Shown: positions 1 to 5,896 of the stretch, piece after piece | Layout: every line of letters starts with the position of its first letter | How positions within the stretch are numbered: the stretch's first letter is position 1 | NCBI GenBank assembly: GCA_002298545.1 | Contig: DBKQ01000078.1 | Coordinates: 1-8,412, forward strand | DNA from: Prevotella sp. UBA746 | Lineage (GTDB): Bacteria; Bacteroidota; Bacteroidia; Bacteroidales; Bacteroidaceae | Reading direction: 5' to 3' | DNA: 8,412 bases | The notes under the pieces: model-generated | The model's input: only the letters and a program-made list of their open reading frames with translations | What the model was told of the DNA's origin: nothing | Database searches by the model: none | Translations under genes and position numbers: made by a program

Positions 1-19
1 TCTCGCTTAATCGGATTTT

Positions 20-159
20 TCCGGGGGCGGAGCAGTTACCTTTGATTGCTATAAAGACTTGCATACTTATCAGTATTTATTCGATAAACAAGACATTAAT
101 AACAGAAGTTGTTTCTGATTTAGTGAGTGAGTTATAAGAGTAACTGCTCCGCCCCCGGA
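20..159. repeat. 140-bp element with perfect 20-bp terminal inverted repeats
   Basis: Positions 20-39 and 140-159 are exact reverse complements over 20 bases and enclose 100 bp of AT-rich, non-coding DNA. The arms are GC-rich (they contain GGGGGCGG), in sharp contrast to the interior. The size, terminal symmetry and lack of coding capacity fit a miniature inverted-repeat element or a REP-like extragenic palindrome. I see no target-site duplication next to the arms (cggatttt on the left, gggggagg on the right), so mobility is only a possibility. The element could also be a long-looped structure in a transcript. The identity of the arms is directly visible; the function is unknown. Confidence 0.6.
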
Positions 160-178
160 GGGGGAGGCGGGGGAGGGG
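157..178 (+). other. G-rich run, possible G-quadruplex
   Basis: Directly overlapping and following the right arm of the inverted repeat, the plus strand carries runs of G at 160-164, 166-167, 169-173 and 175-178, separated by single A or C bases or AGGC. Three runs have four or more G and one has only two, so a two-tier quadruplex or a bulged one is conceivable. The run may simply be part of a conserved extragenic repeat that extends past the inverted-repeat arm. Confidence 0.35.
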
Positions 179-231
179 AAGAGTGTTCCCAAGTTGTTTC
201 TGTTGTATATGTTGTTTTTTTTAAAGGTTAT

Positions 232-328
232 GAGGGGTGAGGGTAATTATTTATCCCTCACCATACCCCTCACCAACCTATATTATTGACACACACGCAT
301 TTAGACAGCAAGTGTGAGGGTGTGAGGG
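232..328. repeat. Cluster of GTGAGGG motifs with a hairpin
   Basis: The heptamer GTGAGGG occurs on the plus strand at 237-243, 314-320 and 322-328, and as its complement CCCTCAC at 255-261 and 267-273. The first two opposed copies extend to an 8-bp perfect stem, GGTGAGGG 236-243 with CCCTCACC 255-262, around an 11-nt AT-only loop. The copies at 314-328 form a short tandem of 8 bp. No T-tract follows the stem on either strand, so a classical terminator is not supported. It may be an extragenic repeat or a set of protein-binding sites. Confidence 0.5.
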
Positions 329-443
329 TAAAATCATCAAAAAACATTTTTTTCAAGTTTCTCTCTACCAATAAGGAGAAAAACATTTGGAGCATAAGGA
401 AGAAAAGAGTATTTTTTGCAAAATTTGTTATTTGCCTTCAGCA

Positions 444-1214
444 TCAAATAATTTTAATCACCATCGCCTCCGGATCAAACCTTAAACCCGGTTTGTCGAT
501 AAAGCGAGACAATGTGCCATCGGCAGCAAGAGAGCGAGGAGTGCCGGTTGTTACTCCGTCGGGCATCATCACCCACAGTTCGTCGGCTATCTGAAGGGCA
601 AGCTCAAGGTCGTGGGTGGAAAGGAATATTGTTTTTCCCTCTTCATGACACAGGCGGTGGAGCATCTGCAGGGTGTCCACCTTACTGCCATAGTCGAGAA
701 ACGACGTCGGTTCGTCGAGATATATAATACTTGTCTGCTGGGCAAGAGCCTTTGCCGTCATCATCTTCTGGCGCTCACCGTCGCTCAGCGTATGCACCAT
801 ACGGTCGGCAAGACGGCTGATGCCAACCATCTCAAGACTTTCATCCACTATCTTATTATCCTCTTCGGTCAATCGCCCGAAGAAGCCGGTGTAAGGACTG
901 CGTCCCATCGCCGCCATCTGAAAGACGGTGAGGTTCTGCACCTGTGGGCGTTCCGTCAGTACTACACCGATAACCCTTGCCAGTTCCTCTCGGGAAAACT
1001 CCGCAATCTCCCTCTCGCCTATCATTATCTCGCCAGCCAGTTTAGGTTGGAACGCAGAGATAGTGCGAAGCAAGGTAGACTTGCCGGCACCGTTGCTACC
1101 GATAAGACAGGTCAGTCTGCCGGGCATTATCTCGGCATTTATATTCTGCATCACGGTATACGTCTTCTTGCCGTGGCGATAGCCGATAGAGAGATTGCGG
1201 AGGGTGATGTTCAT
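444..1214 (-). CDS. FecE/BtuD-type ABC transporter ATP-binding protein
   Basis: This is a 256-residue ATPase of the family that powers uptake of iron-siderophores, haem or cobalamin through BtuC/FecD-type permeases on the cytoplasmic face of the inner membrane. The Walker A motif GSNGAGKST is at 39-47, the signature LSDGERQ at 143-149, Walker B IIYLDEPT at 163-170 and the switch His at 201. The GRSPY segment after the Q-loop (104-108) is typical of the iron-chelate branch. At the Q-loop the sequence reads LTERPQ, placing Glu88 where FecE-like proteins usually have Gln. The length is normal and the ATG at 1214 lies one base after the stop of the PIN gene, so translation is probably coupled. 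No permease or binding protein is in the window. The substrate cannot be told from the sequence. Confidence 0.88.
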   Translation of the reverse strand: MNITLRNLSIGYRHGKKTYTVMQNINAEIMPGRLTCLIGSNGAGKSTLLRTISAFQPKLAGEIMIGEREIAEFSREELARVIGVVLTERPQVQNLTVFQMAAMGRSPYTGFFGRLTEEDNKIVDESLEMVGISRLADRMVHTLSDGERQKMMTAKALAQQTSIIYLDEPTSFLDYGSKVDTLQMLHRLCHEEGKTIFLSTHDLELALQIADELWVMMPDGVTTGTPRSLAADGTLSRFIDKPGLRFDPEAMVIKII

Positions 1215-1215
1215 A

Positions 1216-1620
1216 TTACAATGTTTTTACAAAATTATCCAATGACATATATTCAACACATGGAAATTCTATTTTTGAAAGAATATCATAATGCCTATCA
1301 TTTGTAACTATACACTTTGCATTTGCAGCAATAGCACAATCAACAAATTTATTGTCATCCGGATCAGATGTTATAAGTTGAAACTTATAGAATGGAGTTA
1401 TAAACTCGGTAAAAGGACTATTGACAATAGTCTTAACAATATATTCTGCTACTTTATAATTCACTAAGCGCTGAATAATCTCAATATATTCATCAATAAT
1501 TTCATTTGAGACACAAAGTATATTCTTCCCCGACACAAAGCTCTGCCATACAATATTATATCGGCTGTGTCGGGGAATACTCTGAATCAGGCAATTTGTA
1601 TCTAATACTATTCTTGCCAT
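1216..1620 (-). CDS. PIN-domain toxin (ribonuclease) of a toxin-antitoxin pair
   Basis: This is a 134-residue PIN-domain protein, a family of metal-dependent ribonucleases that act as toxins when free of their antitoxin. The N-terminal strand RIVLDTN carries the first catalytic Asp. A middle Glu in NEIIDEY is followed by SDPDDNKFVDCAIAA with clustered acidic residues, then IVTNDRHYD with the last Asp and a conserved NDRH turn. This pattern fits the 'putative toxin component, PIN family' group common in Bacteroidetes. I chose the ATG at 1620 (MARIVLD) because it directly begins the first strand and sits one base after the antitoxin stop. An in-frame ATG at 1632 would add four residues and overlap the antitoxin. 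The coding sequence is clearly AT-richer than asd and the ABC gene, suggesting separate origin. RNA target unknown. Confidence 0.85.
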   Translation of the reverse strand: MARIVLDTNCLIQSIPRHSRYNIVWQSFVSGKNILCVSNEIIDEYIEIIQRLVNYKVAEYIVKTIVNSPFTEFITPFYKFQLITSDPDDNKFVDCAIAANAKCIVTNDRHYDILSKIEFPCVEYMSLDNFVKTL

Positions 1621-1621
1621 T

Positions 1622-1840
1622 TTACAGTGCATGCAAATCCATTTTATTAATCTCGTCGAGTCTTTCCTGATTTAAATCTCCAGACTCCCATAACGAATCC
1701 AAAGCAGAATTCATCTTCTCAGAATAATATCTATAGAGCAAATTCTTCAACTCATCAAGTCCTGATTGAGAATTGTCTATTTCAAACATTTTAAGAAGAT
1801 GTCTCTGAACGGGATTAAAAACAGTAGCTTCCATATTCAT
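1622..1840 (-). CDS. Putative antitoxin partner of the PIN toxin
   Basis: This is a 72-residue acidic, helix-rich protein directly upstream of the PIN gene, with one base between its stop and the preferred PIN start. That arrangement (small gene first, PIN gene second, coupled) is the standard order of type II modules, where the antitoxin binds and inhibits the toxin. The sequence contains FNPVQRHLLKMF near the start, a central LDELKNLLYRYYSEK helix and a C-terminal LNQERLDEINKMDL segment. I see no clear ribbon-helix-helix, AbrB or helix-turn-helix domain. A second in-frame ATG lies two codons in (1834). The role is inferred from position and from resemblance to small proteins that precede PIN genes in Bacteroides. 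It starts 7 nt after the asd stop, and I see no obvious promoter of its own. Confidence 0.7.
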   Translation of the reverse strand: MNMEATVFNPVQRHLLKMFEIDNSQSGLDELKNLLYRYYSEKMNSALDSLWESGDLNQERLDEINKMDLHAL

Positions 1841-1847
1841 ATATTTT

Positions 1848-2861
1848 TTACTTCACATTACCAACCTTTATCAGATACTCAGCAATCTGAACTGCATTTA
1901 GAGCCGCTCCCTTGCGAATCTGGTCGCCGGTGAGCCACAGGGTGTTGCCGTTGTCGTCGGCAAGATCCTTGCGGATACGACCTACGTATACATCGTCCTT
2001 ACCTGCTGTTTCGAGAGGCATTGGATATACGTAGTTCTGGGCATCGTCTTTTACGGTTACACCAGGTGCTGCCTCGAGAGCCTTGCGAATCTGCTCTACA
2101 GAGAGAGGCTGCTCGGTCTCGAACCATACACTCTCGGAATGGGCACGGAGGGAAGAAACACGAACACAGGTGGCACTGGTGCGAACATCAGAGTGCATAA
2201 TCTTGCGTGTCTCGTTGAACATTTTCATCTCCTCTTTGGTATAGTCGTTTGGCATCATCTTGTCAATCTGCGGAATGACATTGTATGCAAGCTGGTGAGG
2301 GAACTTCTCAATGTGGTCGGTCTTGCCGGTCTCCACAAGGTCCTTATACTGCTGCTGAAGCTCTGCCATGGCTGCAGCACCGGCACCTGATGCACTCTGA
2401 TAAGAAGCGATGTGTATCTTCTTGATATGACTTAGGTCGTCGATTGGCTTCAACACTACAACCATCATGATTGTGGTACAGTTTGGATTGGCAATGATGT
2501 TACGCGGACGGGTCAGGGCATCCTCGGCATTAACCTCTGGAACTACCAATGGCACATCATCACACATACGGAAGGCGCTGGAGTTGTCAATCATCACGGC
2601 TCCGTATTTTGTTATCGTCTCGGCAAACTCCTCTGAGGTGCCGCCGCCGGCAGAAGTGAAGGCGATGTCTACGTCCTTGAAGTCATCGTTGTGCTGAAGG
2701 AGCTTCACTTCATACTCTTTGCCTTTGAATGTATATTTACTGCCTGCCGAACGGTGGGAACCGAACAGCACGAGATCGTCCATCGGGAAATTTCTCTCTG
2801 CCAGGATGCGAAGGAACTCTTGTCCTACGGCACCACTTGCACCTACAATTGCTACTTTCAT
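1848..2861 (-). CDS. asd: Aspartate-semialdehyde dehydrogenase
   Basis: This enzyme makes L-aspartate 4-semialdehyde from 4-phosphoaspartate with NADPH. The step lies at the branch to lysine, diaminopimelate for cell wall, threonine and methionine, and takes place in the cytosol. The 337 residues match the family's length. The dinucleotide-binding loop GASGAVGQE is at 7-15, NSSAFR at 93-98, and the catalytic Cys128 sits in NPNCTT. A phosphate/substrate region SYQSASGAG is at 153-161, and RAHSE at 239-243 carries the catalytic His241. C-terminal NAVQIAEYL is also typical. The start at 2861 gives the usual MKVAIVGASG opening. It is the first gene of a leftward unit that continues into the toxin-antitoxin pair and the ABC ATPase; no terminator is visible after it. 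Confidence 0.96.
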   Translation of the reverse strand: MKVAIVGASGAVGQEFLRILAERNFPMDDLVLFGSHRSAGSKYTFKGKEYEVKLLQHNDDFKDVDIAFTSAGGGTSEEFAETITKYGAVMIDNSSAFRMCDDVPLVVPEVNAEDALTRPRNIIANPNCTTIMMVVVLKPIDDLSHIKKIHIASYQSASGAGAAAMAELQQQYKDLVETGKTDHIEKFPHQLAYNVIPQIDKMMPNDYTKEEMKMFNETRKIMHSDVRTSATCVRVSSLRAHSESVWFETEQPLSVEQIRKALEAAPGVTVKDDAQNYVYPMPLETAGKDDVYVGRIRKDLADDNGNTLWLTGDQIRKGAALNAVQIAEYLIKVGNVK

Positions 2862-2917
2862 ATTTCAGTTGTTATATATTGTTAGAATATTTGTAATAAA
2901 AATCTTAATTATTATTG

Positions 2918-2925
2918 CAAAAGTA
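2918..2925 (-). promoter_or_regulatory. Candidate -7 box for the asd unit
   Basis: The minus strand reads TACTTTTG, an exact match to the Bacteroidetes -7 consensus TAnnTTTG, followed by CA. It would place the transcript start near 2910 and give a leader of about 50 nt before asd. No clear TTTG is seen at the expected -33 distance (about 2945-2949), so the call rests on the -7 box and its position. Confidence 0.5.
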
Positions 2926-2967
2926 CAACTTTTAAGATACATCTCGGCGTTTCTGACATTTTTTTTG

Positions 2968-2975
2968 CATCTTTG
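2968..2975 (+). promoter_or_regulatory. Candidate -7 box for the antiporter operon
   Basis: CATCTTTG followed by CA matches TAnnTTTG in all but the first base and closely resembles TATCTTTGCA boxes of this order. Transcription would start near 2982, about 20 nt before the antiporter ATG at 3004. The expected upstream TTTG is not evident. With the asd box it forms a back-to-back arrangement sharing about 42 bp (2926-2967). Confidence 0.42.
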
Positions 2976-3003
2976 CAGTTAATTTAAGCATCTTATAGAG
3001 AAA

Positions 3004-5130
3004 ATGATAGCTAATCTGGTTCATTATTTGCCAATTACCGACCCTACGATGATTTTTTTCGTCGTGCTCGTGATTATCCTTGCGGCGCCTATCGTGATGG
3101 GCAAGCTGAGGATTCCACATATCGTGGGCATGGTGCTCGCAGGAGTGCTCGTGGGCAAATATGGACTGAATATTCTGGAGCGCGACAGCTCGTTTGAACT
3201 CTTCGGAAAGGTGGGACTGTATTACATTATGTTTCTCGCCGGACTGGAGATGGACATCGAGGGACTTAAGAGCAACGGGATTAAGATTATCTTCTTCGGA
3301 CTGCTGACGTTCCTTATTCCCTTCGGACTGACTTACTGGACGGGGACGAAGATTATAGGATACAGTCCGACGGCATCGCTGCTGCTCAGCAGTATCATGG
3401 CGTCGAACACGCTTATCGCCTACCCTATCGTATGCAAATACGGATTGCAGAAGCATCCCACGGTAACGATGTGTGTCGGTTCGTCGATGATTGCACTTAC
3501 ACTTGCCCTCGTGGTTCTGGCAGCTATCGTAGGTTCGTTCGGCAGCGGGGCGGGATTGGCTTTCTGGGCGTTGTTTATAGTGAAGATTGCAGCTTTCGTG
3601 GCTGGCGGCATTTATCTGTTGCCAAGGTTGGCACGATGGTTCCTGAGGAGATTCTCGGATGCCGTAGCACAGTATATTTTCGTTATGGCACTACTGTTCC
3701 TAAGTGCGGCGGTGTCGAGTCTTATCGGACTGGAAGGGGTGTTCGGGGCTTTCTTTGCCGGACTTATCCTCAACCGCTTTATACCGCATGTTTCGCCATT
3801 GATGAACAGAATTGAATTTATCGGCAATGCCTTGTTTATACCGTATTTCCTTATAGGAGTGGGAATGTTGATAAACGTGAGGGTGCTCTTCTACGGATGG
3901 CACACGGCTTTCGTGATATTCTGCATCATCTTCTTCGGCACACTGGGCAAGGCTATTGCGGCTTACATGTCGAAATGGGCGTTCAACCTGCCGTGGTCTA
4001 ACGGCAATATGATGTTCGGACTTACCTCGGCGCATGCTGCCGGTTCTATCGCTATCGTGATGGTGGGAATGAAACTTGCCACTTCGCCGGGGGAATATCT
4101 CGTTGACTCGAATATGCTGAACGGTGTGGTGATTATGATTCTCTTTACGTGTATCATCAGTTCGGTGGTTACCGATAATGCTTCGCGAACTATCACTCTT
4201 ACGGAGAGCCTGCACGGCACAGAGGAGAAGCGGGGCGACGACGAGAAGATTCTTATCGCTCTGAAGCCTGACGGCGGACTGGACACGCTGATGAGTCTCG
4301 GTCTGATGATGCACAACGACAAACTGAGTCGGGGACTTATCGGACTGAACGTGGTTTATGATGATGCAAACAGTCATAAAAACCAGAACGTGGGGAAACG
4401 AACTCTGGAACAGGCTACAAGGATTGCAAGTGCTGCCGACGTGAGGATGCTGACGCAAAGTCGACTTGCCACGAATATCTCTAACGGTATCATTCATGCC
4501 TTTAAGGAATATGACGCCTCGGAGATTATTATGGGACTGCACAACAAACGGAGCGAGACGGACAAGTTCTGGGGACTGTTCACGCCTAATCTCGTAAACT
4601 CCCTAAACCGACAGATTATCCTCTGCCGATGCAACCGACCACTGAATACTCTGCGCCGCATCGTTGTGGCAATACCGTCGAGGGTGGAGTTTGAACAGGG
4701 CTTCTACCGATGGATTGAACGGCTCGCAAGGCTCGCCGAGAACCTGGGCTGCCGCATCGTATTCCATGGAAGGATTGAGTCTACGGCTCTTATAAATGAA
4801 TATATACGCAACCAGCATCCTGGCGTAAGGGCGGAATATGTACTGATGGAACACTGGAAGGAATTTCCACAACTCGCCGAAGACTTGAGCGACGACCACA
4901 TGCTCGTTGTCATTACGGCACGACAGGGCACGGTGTCTTACAAGCCAATCTTTGAACGTCTGCCATTGGAACTCGACAAGCATTTCCACAACAAGAACCT
5001 TATGGTGGTGTTCCCCGACCAGAATGGACAGTCGCCTGAGGACATGACGTTCACTGAGCCTCAACACCATGCCGTTGACAGTGCTTACTCAAGCATCATC
5101 AACTGGTTTAACAAAAAACTGAGAAGATAA
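3004..5130 (+). CDS. CPA2-family cation:proton antiporter with cytosolic USP-like half
   Basis: This is a 708-residue inner-membrane protein. Residues about 15-395 form a dozen or so hydrophobic segments with CPA2 landmarks: RIPHIVGMVLAGVLVG near 36-51, an LAGLEMD motif at 78-84, GVFGAFFAGLILNR at 245-258, and LIGVGM at 283-288 followed by GTLGKAIAAY at 312-321. Residues about 412-708 are soluble, with two stretches (ILIAL at 416-420; RRIVVAIPSR at 551-560) that look like beginnings of universal-stress-protein-like folds. KefB/KefC-type Rossmann (TrkA-N) features are not evident. The family exchanges Na+ or K+ for H+. The helix expected to hold the ion-binding Asp reads VGSSMIALTLAL (158-169) and has no acidic residue, so transport or its mechanism is uncertain. 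It is first in a rightward operon with lolD and cvfB. Confidence 0.85.
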   Translation: MIANLVHYLPITDPTMIFFVVLVIILAAPIVMGKLRIPHIVGMVLAGVLVGKYGLNILERDSSFELFGKVGLYYIMFLAGLEMDIEGLKSNGIKIIFFGLLTFLIPFGLTYWTGTKIIGYSPTASLLLSSIMASNTLIAYPIVCKYGLQKHPTVTMCVGSSMIALTLALVVLAAIVGSFGSGAGLAFWALFIVKIAAFVAGGIYLLPRLARWFLRRFSDAVAQYIFVMALLFLSAAVSSLIGLEGVFGAFFAGLILNRFIPHVSPLMNRIEFIGNALFIPYFLIGVGMLINVRVLFYGWHTAFVIFCIIFFGTLGKAIAAYMSKWAFNLPWSNGNMMFGLTSAHAAGSIAIVMVGMKLATSPGEYLVDSNMLNGVVIMILFTCIISSVVTDNASRTITLTESLHGTEEKRGDDEKILIALKPDGGLDTLMSLGLMMHNDKLSRGLIGLNVVYDDANSHKNQNVGKRTLEQATRIASAADVRMLTQSRLATNISNGIIHAFKEYDASEIIMGLHNKRSETDKFWGLFTPNLVNSLNRQIILCRCNRPLNTLRRIVVAIPSRVEFEQGFYRWIERLARLAENLGCRIVFHGRIESTALINEYIRNQHPGVRAEYVLMEHWKEFPQLAEDLSDDHMLVVITARQGTVSYKPIFERLPLELDKHFHNKNLMVVFPDQNGQSPEDMTFTEPQHHAVDSAYSSIINWFNKKLRR

Positions 5131-5135
5131 CAGTA

Positions 5136-5180
5136 GTTCTCCCTGAACTCCCAGTCCTCTCAGAACTCCCAGAACTTCTA
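5136..5180 (+). repeat. 9-bp tandem repeat array, intergenic copy
   Basis: Five consecutive 9-bp units fill most of the 61-nt gap between the antiporter and lolD: gttctccct, gaactccca, gtcctctca, gaactccca, gaacttcta. The consensus is GAACTCCCA; two units are exact and the others differ at two to three positions. The array ends 11 nt before the lolD ATG and is followed by an A-rich stretch. A second array with the same unit length, consensus and distance to the next start codon lies at 5845-5880. No other array of this unit was noticed in the window. Confidence 0.8.
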
Positions 5181-5191
5181 AAAAAAGAAAT

Positions 5192-5896
5192 ATGATTGAC
5201 ATTAAAAACATAACAAAAAGCTTTGGCAAGCTACAAGTGCTCAAAGGCATCGACCTCCACATCAACAAGGGCGAAGTGGTGAGCATCGTCGGACCGAGCG
5301 GTGCCGGCAAGACTACCTTGCTACAGATAATCGGTACCCTCGACACTCCCGACACCGGCGAGATTAATATCGACGGTATTGATGTAAGGAAACTGAGTCA
5401 GAAGAAACTTGCCGACTTCAGGAACAAGCATATAGGATTTGTATTCCAGTTTCACCAACTCCTGCCGGAGTTCACGGCATTGGAAAACATCATGATTCCT
5501 GCCTTCATCGCCGGCACCTCCAAGAGCGAGGCAAAGAAACGGGCAATGGAACTGCTCGACTTTATGGGACTTGCCGATCGTGCCAGTCACAAGCCGAACG
5601 AGCTTTCCGGTGGAGAGAAGCAGCGCGTTGCCGTGGCAAGGGCCTTGGTAAACAATCCGTCAGTAATTCTTGCCGACGAACCGTCGGGTAGTCTTGACTC
5701 AAAAAACAAGGCTGAGCTACATCAGCTCTTCTTTGACTTGAGAGACAAAATGGGACAGACTTTTGTTATCGTAACCCACGACGAGGGATTGGCAAGCCTA
5801 ACCGACAGGACAATTCACATCGAAGACGGTGCTGTCTTATCAGAGAACTCCCAAAACTCCCAATCCTCCCAGAACTCCCAAACAACAACAATATGA
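5192..5896 (+). CDS. lolD: LolD-type ABC transporter ATP-binding protein with repeat-encoded tail
   Basis: This is a 234-residue ATPase of the LolD/MacB branch. LolD drives LolCE-type permeases that release lipoproteins from the inner membrane for transfer to the outer membrane. Walker A GPSGAGKTT is at 34-42, the Q-loop Gln in VFQFHQLLPEF at 84-94, the signature LSGGEKQRVAVARAL at 138-152, Walker B VILADEPSGSLD at 158-169 and the switch His at 196. The FHQLLPEF stretch is characteristic of LolD. The conserved fold ends near 216. The last 18 residues are a low-complexity tail of NSQ/SSQ units encoded by a 9-bp minisatellite. The stop TGA overlaps the cvfB ATG. No permease gene is next to it, and since several exporters share this ATPase type the exact partner is inferred. 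Confidence 0.87.
   Translation: MIDIKNITKSFGKLQVLKGIDLHINKGEVVSIVGPSGAGKTTLLQIIGTLDTPDTGEINIDGIDVRKLSQKKLADFRNKHIGFVFQFHQLLPEFTALENIMIPAFIAGTSKSEAKKRAMELLDFMGLADRASHKPNELSGGEKQRVAVARALVNNPSVILADEPSGSLDSKNKAELHQLFFDLRDKMGQTFVIVTHDEGLASLTDRTIHIEDGAVLSENSQNSQSSQNSQTTTI
5845..5880 (+). repeat. 9-bp tandem repeat array inside the 3' end of lolD
   Basis: Four consecutive 9-bp units read gaactccca, aaactccca, atcctccca, gaactccca. Because the unit is three codons, the array stays in frame and encodes NSQ-NSQ-SSQ-NSQ at residues 219-230 of LolD. It ends 12 nt before the cvfB ATG at 5893, almost the same distance as the intergenic array has from the lolD ATG. The in-frame extension suggests that a former spacer repeat has been drawn into coding sequence, or that the array serves at DNA or RNA level and the peptide is a by-product. 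Confidence 0.85.

Larger units (their letters stand above)
1..443. other. Gene-free, repeat-rich intergenic region
   Basis: No reading frame here has a recognisable protein. The stretch holds a 140-bp element with inverted ends (20-159), a G-rich run (157-178), a cluster of GTGAGGG motifs (232-328) and an AT-rich remainder (about 330-443) next to the 3' end of the ABC ATPase gene. A 12-bp direct repeat, aagttgtttctg, lies at 106-117 and 191-202, once inside and once outside the inverted-repeat element. I see no hairpin followed by a U-tract that would clearly terminate the leftward operon ending at 444. A gene may end just left of position 1, but this cannot be judged from the window. Confidence 0.6.

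Noticed and set aside
236..262. Rho-independent terminator for the ABC ATPase operon
   Set aside because: The 8-bp stem is about 180 nt past the stop, and the sequence after it on the minus strand is A-rich rather than T-rich.
232..328. CRISPR-like array from the GTGAGGG repeats
   Set aside because: Repeats are only 7-8 bp, are in both orientations and have irregular spacing; no cas gene is present.
286..594. Plus-strand open frame of 102 codons overlapping the 3' end of the ABC ATPase gene
   Set aside because: It runs from repeat-rich spacer into antisense of a well-supported gene and shows no recognisable domain.
612..1307. Long plus-strand open frame of 231 codons opposite the ABC ATPase gene
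   Set aside because: It is antisense to a gene with all ABC motifs, has no family-like pattern and is explained by codon structure of the opposite strand.
3700..4542. Minus-strand open frame of 280 codons opposite the antiporter gene
   Set aside because: It is rich in His, Arg and Ser as expected from antisense of a membrane protein gene and has no recognisable fold.
5136..5180. Terminator between the antiporter and lolD
   Set aside because: The stretch is a direct tandem repeat rather than an inverted one, and no stem with a U-tract is visible.
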